Origin: CBDDCQ01 sp965226285
GTDB lineage: Bacteria; Bacteroidota; Bacteroidia; Flavobacteriales; Ichthyobacteriaceae
Assembly: GCA_965226285.1 (NCBI GenBank)
Contig: CBDDCQ010000006.1
Location: forward strand, 992,001-1,056,000
Direction: 5' to 3'
DNA length: 64,000 bases
Each line of letters opens with the position of its first letter. The first letter of the stretch is position 1. Positions 59,761 through 64,000 of the stretch are shown here, one piece after another. Below the pieces are notes generated by a model that saw nothing but the letters and a program-made list of their open reading frames with translations, ran no database searches and was not told the origin of the DNA. The position numbers and the translations under genes are program-made.

Positions 59761-61375
59761 TTTTATGAAGCATATAATTATAGTTTTAATAGGTTTTACT
59801 TTTTTATTATCTTGTAACACAGAACGAAAAAAATCAACTAAAAGACCTAATATCATTTTTATAATGTCTGATGACCATGCTTATCAAGCAATAAGTGCTT
59901 ATGGTAGCAAGTTAATTCACACACCTAATATTGACCGATTGGCTAAAGAGGGTATGAAATTTACTAATGCCTGTGTTGCTAACTCTATTTGCGCCCCATC
60001 AAGGGCTACCATTCTCACAGGAAAACATGCGCACATCAATGGAAAAATAGACAATTATTTTCCATTTGATACCACTCAAGTTACTTTTCCTCAAATTTTT
60101 CAAAAGAATGGCTACAAAACTTCTATGTTTGGTAAACTTCACTTTGGAAATAACCCAAAAGGTGTAGATGATTTTATGATACTTCCCGGACAAGGACATT
60201 ACATAAACCCTGACTTTATTACCAAAAATGGCGATACTATTAATATTCAAGGTTATGTTACGGATATAATTACCGATTTAGCTATTGATTGGTTGAAAAA
60301 AGAGGCAAATTCGGAAAAACCATTTATGATGATGTACCTCCATAAAGCACCTCACCGTCCTTGGTGGCCCAGAGCCGATAAATTCAAAGAGTTTTCAAAG
60401 AAAAATTTTCCTGAACCTGCCTCTTTGTTTGATAATTACGACAATAGGGGAACAGCTGCTAAAACGGCTGAGATGAATTTGCTAAGACACATGATGTATA
60501 GTCACGATAGCAAAATAAAGCCAGAAACATTGGAAAAAATGGGAGCAGTTTTACCCAATGTTAAAGAATATAGAAATGGTTTATATGCCTCGTACGGTCA
60601 TGCCACAAAAGAGCAAAAAGCGCAATATGAACCAACATTGGATTCTATTAACGATTTTTTTGTAAAAAATTGGCGAAAAATGACCGATAGAGAAAAAATG
60701 AAATGGAAATATCAAAGATATATGCAAGATTATTTGGGCACTATTTCATCTGTGGATGATAATGTAGGAAGATTATTAGATTATCTCGATGAAAACAGAT
60801 TGATGAAAAATACCATAGTAATATACACTTCAGATCAAGGATTTTTTTTAGGTGAGCACGGTTGGTTCGATAAACGGTTTATATATAACGAATCTTTTAA
60901 AACACCTTTATTAGTTAGATGGCCCGGTGTAGTAAAACCGGGAACAGTAGAAGATGAAATGGTTCAAAACTTAGATTTTGCACAAACAATGTTACAAGCT
61001 GCCCATATTGACCCTCCAAAAGATATGCAAGGTGAGAGTTTGCTTCCTTTGTTACAAGGAAATAAGAATGACTGGAAAAGAGATGCAGTATATTATCATT
61101 ATTATGAGTATCCTGCTGTACATATGGTAAAACGGCACTATGGTATTGTTACCAAAGAATTTAAACTCGCTTACTTTTACCACGATATAAACGAATGGGA
61201 GTTATACGACCGCATAAAAGATCCTAATGAAATGAAAAATGTTTACGCAGATTCAGCTTATTCGGCTGTAGTTTATAAACTAAAAGAAGAGTTAGGTAAA
61301 ATGAGAAAAAAATACAATGATTCGCCAGAATTAGATCAAAAATTTATTGAACTCTATAAGAAAAAACCAAAATAA
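59753..61375 (+). CDS. Sulfatase, Cys-type, lipoprotein
   Basis: 540 residues. The lipoprotein signal ends GFTFLLSC (Cys 21), and an internal ATG at 59765 also gives a full signal. The metal-binding pair SDDH at 39-42, the active-site motif CAPSR at 80-84 (Cys 80 becomes formylglycine) and LTGKHAHINGK follow. The later YTSDQGFFLGEHGWFDKR supplies the remaining metal ligand D/Q and a catalytic His. It belongs to the S1 family, resembling sulfatases that remove sulfate from glycosaminoglycans, mucin or algal polysaccharides. Specificity is unknown. It overlaps the preceding FGE-like gene, so enzyme and maturase form an operon. A bidirectional terminator follows at 61471-61509. Confidence 0.93.
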   Translation: MNNFMKHIIIVLIGFTFLLSCNTERKKSTKRPNIIFIMSDDHAYQAISAYGSKLIHTPNIDRLAKEGMKFTNACVANSICAPSRATILTGKHAHINGKIDNYFPFDTTQVTFPQIFQKNGYKTSMFGKLHFGNNPKGVDDFMILPGQGHYINPDFITKNGDTINIQGYVTDIITDLAIDWLKKEANSEKPFMMMYLHKAPHRPWWPRADKFKEFSKKNFPEPASLFDNYDNRGTAAKTAEMNLLRHMMYSHDSKIKPETLEKMGAVLPNVKEYRNGLYASYGHATKEQKAQYEPTLDSINDFFVKNWRKMTDREKMKWKYQRYMQDYLGTISSVDDNVGRLLDYLDENRLMKNTIVIYTSDQGFFLGEHGWFDKRFIYNESFKTPLLVRWPGVVKPGTVEDEMVQNLDFAQTMLQAAHIDPPKDMQGESLLPLLQGNKNDWKRDAVYYHYYEYPAVHMVKRHYGIVTKEFKLAYFYHDINEWELYDRIKDPNEMKNVYADSAYSAVVYKLKEELGKMRKKYNDSPELDQKFIELYKKKPK

Positions 61376-61470
61376 AGCGTTTTTTTGCAAAACATGTATC
61401 ATCTTGTGTAATTTAAAAGAAGGAAAAGCTGAAAAATTAGACTGTATAAAAATATAGATTTCAAATCCAG

Positions 61471-61509
61471 AAAAAAAATGCCCTCCTATTCTCGGAGAGC
61501 ATTTTTTTG
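61471..61509. terminator. Bidirectional terminator between sulfatase and dnaK
   Basis: AAAAAAAATGCcCTCC, loop TATTCTC, GGAGaGCATTTTTTT: A and T runs on both sides of a strong stem. It serves both convergent genes. Confidence 0.85.
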
Positions 61510-61537
61510 ATTATTCATTCTTAAAAAGTGCTTAAAA

Positions 61538-63445
61538 TTATTTAACCTCTTCAAAATCTACATCTTGTACTTCAGAATCTGCTACATCTTTTTTATTTGC
61601 ATTAGTTCCTTTTGCACTTGCATTAGGATTTGATGCAGTTTGCTGTTGAGCTTTGTACATTTCTTCAGATGCTCCTTTCCAAGCCTCATTTATCTTTTCC
61701 ATCGCATGATCTATCCCTGTAATATCTTTAGATGCATGAACCTTTTTAAGCTCTTTTAAAGCTGATTCAATAGGTTTCTTTTTATCATTAGATAATTTAT
61801 CTCCAAACTCTTTTAATTGCTTTTCTGTTTGGAAAATCATAGCATCTGCCCCATTGACTTTGTCTATTTGCTCTTTCGCTTTTTTATCAGCTTCAGAGTT
61901 CATTTCAGCCTCTTTTTTCATCTTTTCTATTTCCTCTTCAGTAAGTCCAGATGATGCTTCTATTCTTATATCTTGTACCTTTCCTGTAGCTTTATCTTTA
62001 GCCGTTACCTTGATGATACCATTGGCATCTATATCAAATATAACTTCAATTTGAGGAACACCACGAGGAGCAGGTGGAATACCATCTAAATGAAAACGAC
62101 CTATCGTTTTATTATCTTTTGCCATAGATCTTTCTCCTTGCAATACGTGAATTTCTACAGAAGGTTGATTATCTGCAGCTGTAGAGAATACTTCCGACTT
62201 ATTAGTTGGAATGGTAGTATTTGCCTCTATTAACTTAGTCATTACACCTCCCATAGTTTCTATACCTAGAGAAAGTGGCGTTACATCTAATAAAAGTACG
62301 TCTTTCACATCTCCCGTAAATACCCCTCCCTGTATCGCCGCGCCTACAGCTACTACTTCATCAGGGTTTACTCCTTTAGATGGCTCTTTACCAAAATACT
62401 TTTGAACCACCTGTTGTATAGCAGGAATACGAGTAGATCCTCCTACAAGCAATATTTCATCTATATCCGAAGGTTGTAAGTCTGCATCTTTCATTGCACT
62501 TTTTACAGGTTCTAAAGAACGATCGATTAAATCGTATGCCAATTGCTCAAACTTAGACCTCGTAAGATTTCTTACCAAGTGTTTAGGACCTGATGCTGTT
62601 GCAGTGATATAAGGTAAATTAATCTCTGTAGAAGTACTTGAAGACAACTCTATTTTTGCTTTTTCTGCCGCTTCTTTAAGCCTTTGAAGAGCCATAGGAT
62701 CTCGTCTTAAATCCATACTTTCTTCTGCCTGAAATTCCTCTGCTAGCCAATTAATAATTACCTGATCAAAATCATCTCCTCCAAGGTGTGTATCTCCATT
62801 AGTAGAAAGTACCTCAAATACACCTTCATCTAATTCTAATATCGAAATATCAAATGTTCCTCCACCTAAATCATATACTGCTATTTTCTTTTCATTGGAT
62901 TGTTTATCTAAGCCATACGCCAATGCAGCAGCCGTAGGCTCATTGATAATTCTTTTGATTTCTAAACCTGCTATTTCTCCTGCTTCTTTAGTGGCTTGCC
63001 TTTGTGCATCATTAAAATAAGCTGGTACAGTAACTACAGCTTCTCTAACCTCTTGTCCTAGATAATCTTCTGCTGTTTTTTTCATCTTTTGAAGTGTCAT
63101 CGCAGAGATTTCCTGTGGTGTATATAATCTACCATCTATATCTACTCTAGGGGTATCGTTATCTCCTTTGACCACTTTATATGGCATTGCTTTTGCTTCG
63201 TTGGTGATACCAGAAAATTTTTCCCCCATAAATCTTTTTATAGAATAAACAGTCTTGGTAGGATTAGTTACTGCTTGTCTTTTTGCTGGATCTCCTACTT
63301 TTTTTTCTCCTCCCTCTACAAAGGCTATCATTGATGGAGTAGTTCTCTTCCCTTCTTGATTAGGTATTACTACAGGAGTACTCCCTTCCATTACAGAAAC
63401 ACAAGAGTTTGTAGTTCCTAAATCTATTCCTATTATTTTTCCCAT
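61538..63445 (-). CDS. dnaK: Chaperone DnaK (Hsp70)
   Basis: 635 residues from the ATG at 63445 (MGKIIGIDLGTTNSCVSVME). An upstream in-frame start at 63487 would add 14 residues not seen in the family. The N-terminal ATPase domain has IGIDLGTTNS, VTVPAYFNDAQRQATKEAG, IINEPTAAALAYG and AVYDLGGGTFDISILE. It continues with LLVGGSTRIPAIQ. The substrate-binding domain begins DVTPLSLGIETMGG. The C-terminal lid ends with a typical acidic tail (DSEVQDVDFEEVK). It folds nascent and heat-damaged proteins with DnaJ/GrpE, which are not in the window. A perfect palindrome (63555-63573) lies upstream, between this gene and the divergent adenosyltransferase gene. Confidence 0.97.
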   Translation of the reverse strand: MGKIIGIDLGTTNSCVSVMEGSTPVVIPNQEGKRTTPSMIAFVEGGEKKVGDPAKRQAVTNPTKTVYSIKRFMGEKFSGITNEAKAMPYKVVKGDNDTPRVDIDGRLYTPQEISAMTLQKMKKTAEDYLGQEVREAVVTVPAYFNDAQRQATKEAGEIAGLEIKRIINEPTAAALAYGLDKQSNEKKIAVYDLGGGTFDISILELDEGVFEVLSTNGDTHLGGDDFDQVIINWLAEEFQAEESMDLRRDPMALQRLKEAAEKAKIELSSSTSTEINLPYITATASGPKHLVRNLTRSKFEQLAYDLIDRSLEPVKSAMKDADLQPSDIDEILLVGGSTRIPAIQQVVQKYFGKEPSKGVNPDEVVAVGAAIQGGVFTGDVKDVLLLDVTPLSLGIETMGGVMTKLIEANTTIPTNKSEVFSTAADNQPSVEIHVLQGERSMAKDNKTIGRFHLDGIPPAPRGVPQIEVIFDIDANGIIKVTAKDKATGKVQDIRIEASSGLTEEEIEKMKKEAEMNSEADKKAKEQIDKVNGADAMIFQTEKQLKEFGDKLSNDKKKPIESALKELKKVHASKDITGIDHAMEKINEAWKGASEEMYKAQQQTASNPNASAKGTNANKKDVADSEVQDVDFEEVK

Positions 63446-63554
63446 TACATTAAAATTAATAAAATTACAATTAACCAGATTTCTCAATACTTGTACTAAA
63501 AATGTATTGCAAATCCCGTACCAGTTTAAATAATTTAATATACCTTGCGTGAGA

Positions 63555-63573
63555 TTCTGCCATTATGGCAGAA
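63555..63573. promoter_or_regulatory. Perfect palindrome upstream of dnaK (candidate operator)
   Basis: TTCTGCCATtATGGCAGAA: two 9-bp arms around one base. It lies 110 bp upstream of the dnaK ATG and 30 bp upstream of the divergent adenosyltransferase ATG. It is a likely regulator-binding site, possibly of a heat-shock regulator. It is not the classical CIRCE sequence. Confidence 0.6.
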
Positions 63574-63602
63574 ATTGTAAAATTATTGTAATATATTTAA
63601 GT

Positions 63603-64000
63603 ATGAAAATATATACCAAAAGAGGAGATAAAGGAATAACTTCTCTAGCAAGTGGAAAACGAGTAGATAAAAACTATTTAAACGTGGAATGTTATGGAAT
63701 GATAGACGAACTTAATTCCTTTATAGGACTATTGCGTTCGCATTATGCAGATGAGCATATCAAACGCGATTTATTACAAATACAATACGAATTATTTGAA
63801 ATAGGGGCAACTATAGCAGATGAAAATTTTAAAACATGCGATTTACCTGTACTCAATAAAGTAAAAGTTTTGGAACAGAAGATAGATGAAATAAGTGAAG
63901 TATTACCTCCTCTTAAGAAGTTTATATTGCCAGGAGGAAGTATAGCAAATTCGTATGCCCATATAGTCAGAACAGTATGCCGTAAAACAGAGAGAATAGT
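63603..64000 (+). CDS. Cob(I)alamin adenosyltransferase, PduO type (5' part)
   Basis: The first ~132 residues of a PduO-type ATP:cob(I)alamin adenosyltransferase, which makes adenosylcobalamin. Signatures are the N-terminal MKIYTKRGDKGITSLASGKR (nucleotide loop), VECYGMIDELNSFIGLLR, LLQIQYELFEIGATIA and the cobalamin-side ILPGGSIANSYAHIVRTVCRKTER. It runs off the window at 64000, before the C-terminal helices. It is divergent from dnaK and shares the intergenic palindrome. The spacing from the probable -7 region (TATATTTA, 63592-63599) to the ATG is very short, so the transcript may be nearly leaderless. Confidence 0.93.
   Translation, partial: MKIYTKRGDKGITSLASGKRVDKNYLNVECYGMIDELNSFIGLLRSHYADEHIKRDLLQIQYELFEIGATIADENFKTCDLPVLNKVKVLEQKIDEISEVLPPLKKFILPGGSIANSYAHIVRTVCRKTERI

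Overview
The window comes from a strongly AT-rich member of the Bacteroidota, most likely a flavobacterial lineage with a modest genome. The evidence is two SusC/SusD pairs, many lipoproteins with Bacteroidota-style lipoboxes, repeated TAnnTTTG promoter elements with no obvious Shine-Dalgarno sites, AsnA-type asparagine synthetase, DUF4301, a PduO-type adenosyltransferase and a KorB-type oxidoreductase. A fish-pathogen-like Flavobacteriales (Ichthyobacterium-type) is a low-confidence guess from composition and gene style only.

Layout. 1-581: 5' part of korB (minus). 590-5009: remains of a type I restriction-modification island, with a four-helix-bundle gene wrapped in copies of its own ends, an orphan hsdS, a nuclease-like/DUF2075 helicase, a small protein and a decayed dinD. 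5092-14158: amino-acid and peptide metabolism, with an alanine-dehydrogenase-like enzyme, asnA behind what looks like a complete Asn-codon transcription attenuator, two S9 peptidases, a uracil-DNA-glycosylase-like protein and serine dehydratase. 14464-18836: a tightly packed metG-DUF4301-nadE operon.

19181-28493 is the most unusual region. A three-gene cassette (UDP-galactopyranose mutase glf, a putative glycosyltransferase, a DUF3431 protein) exists in five tandem copies. The glycosyltransferase is kept open in all five, with an almost invariant backbone and three length-variable loops. glf is intact in only one unit and the DUF3431 gene only in the last; the other copies are remnants broken at the same places. 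A promoter element precedes each unit. This looks like an amplified, mosaic glycosyltransferase repertoire for surface-glycan variation, possibly galactofuranose-containing.

28721-43174: glyA, a first glycan-uptake locus (DUF4838 lipoprotein, SusC, SusD and a probable tiny lipoprotein), the SRP RNA, an NqrM-like small membrane protein, an ECF-type sigma factor, an outer-membrane protein, lipA and an M16 peptidase. 43247-50917: a second SusC/SusD locus with a duplicated lipoprotein, one copy frameshifted. 51035-58551: a ChaN-like protein and two convergent modular surface lipoproteins that share a ~95-residue repeat but end in a seven-bladed propeller (split by one frameshift) or in 16 BspA-type leucine-rich repeats. 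59158-64000: a formylglycine-generating enzyme overlapping its sulfatase, dnaK with a perfect palindrome upstream, and the start of a cobalamin adenosyltransferase gene. The SusCD loci, the DUF4838 protein and the sulfatase pair suggest use of (sulfated) host glycans. The glycosyltransferase array and repeat lipoproteins suggest a variable cell surface.
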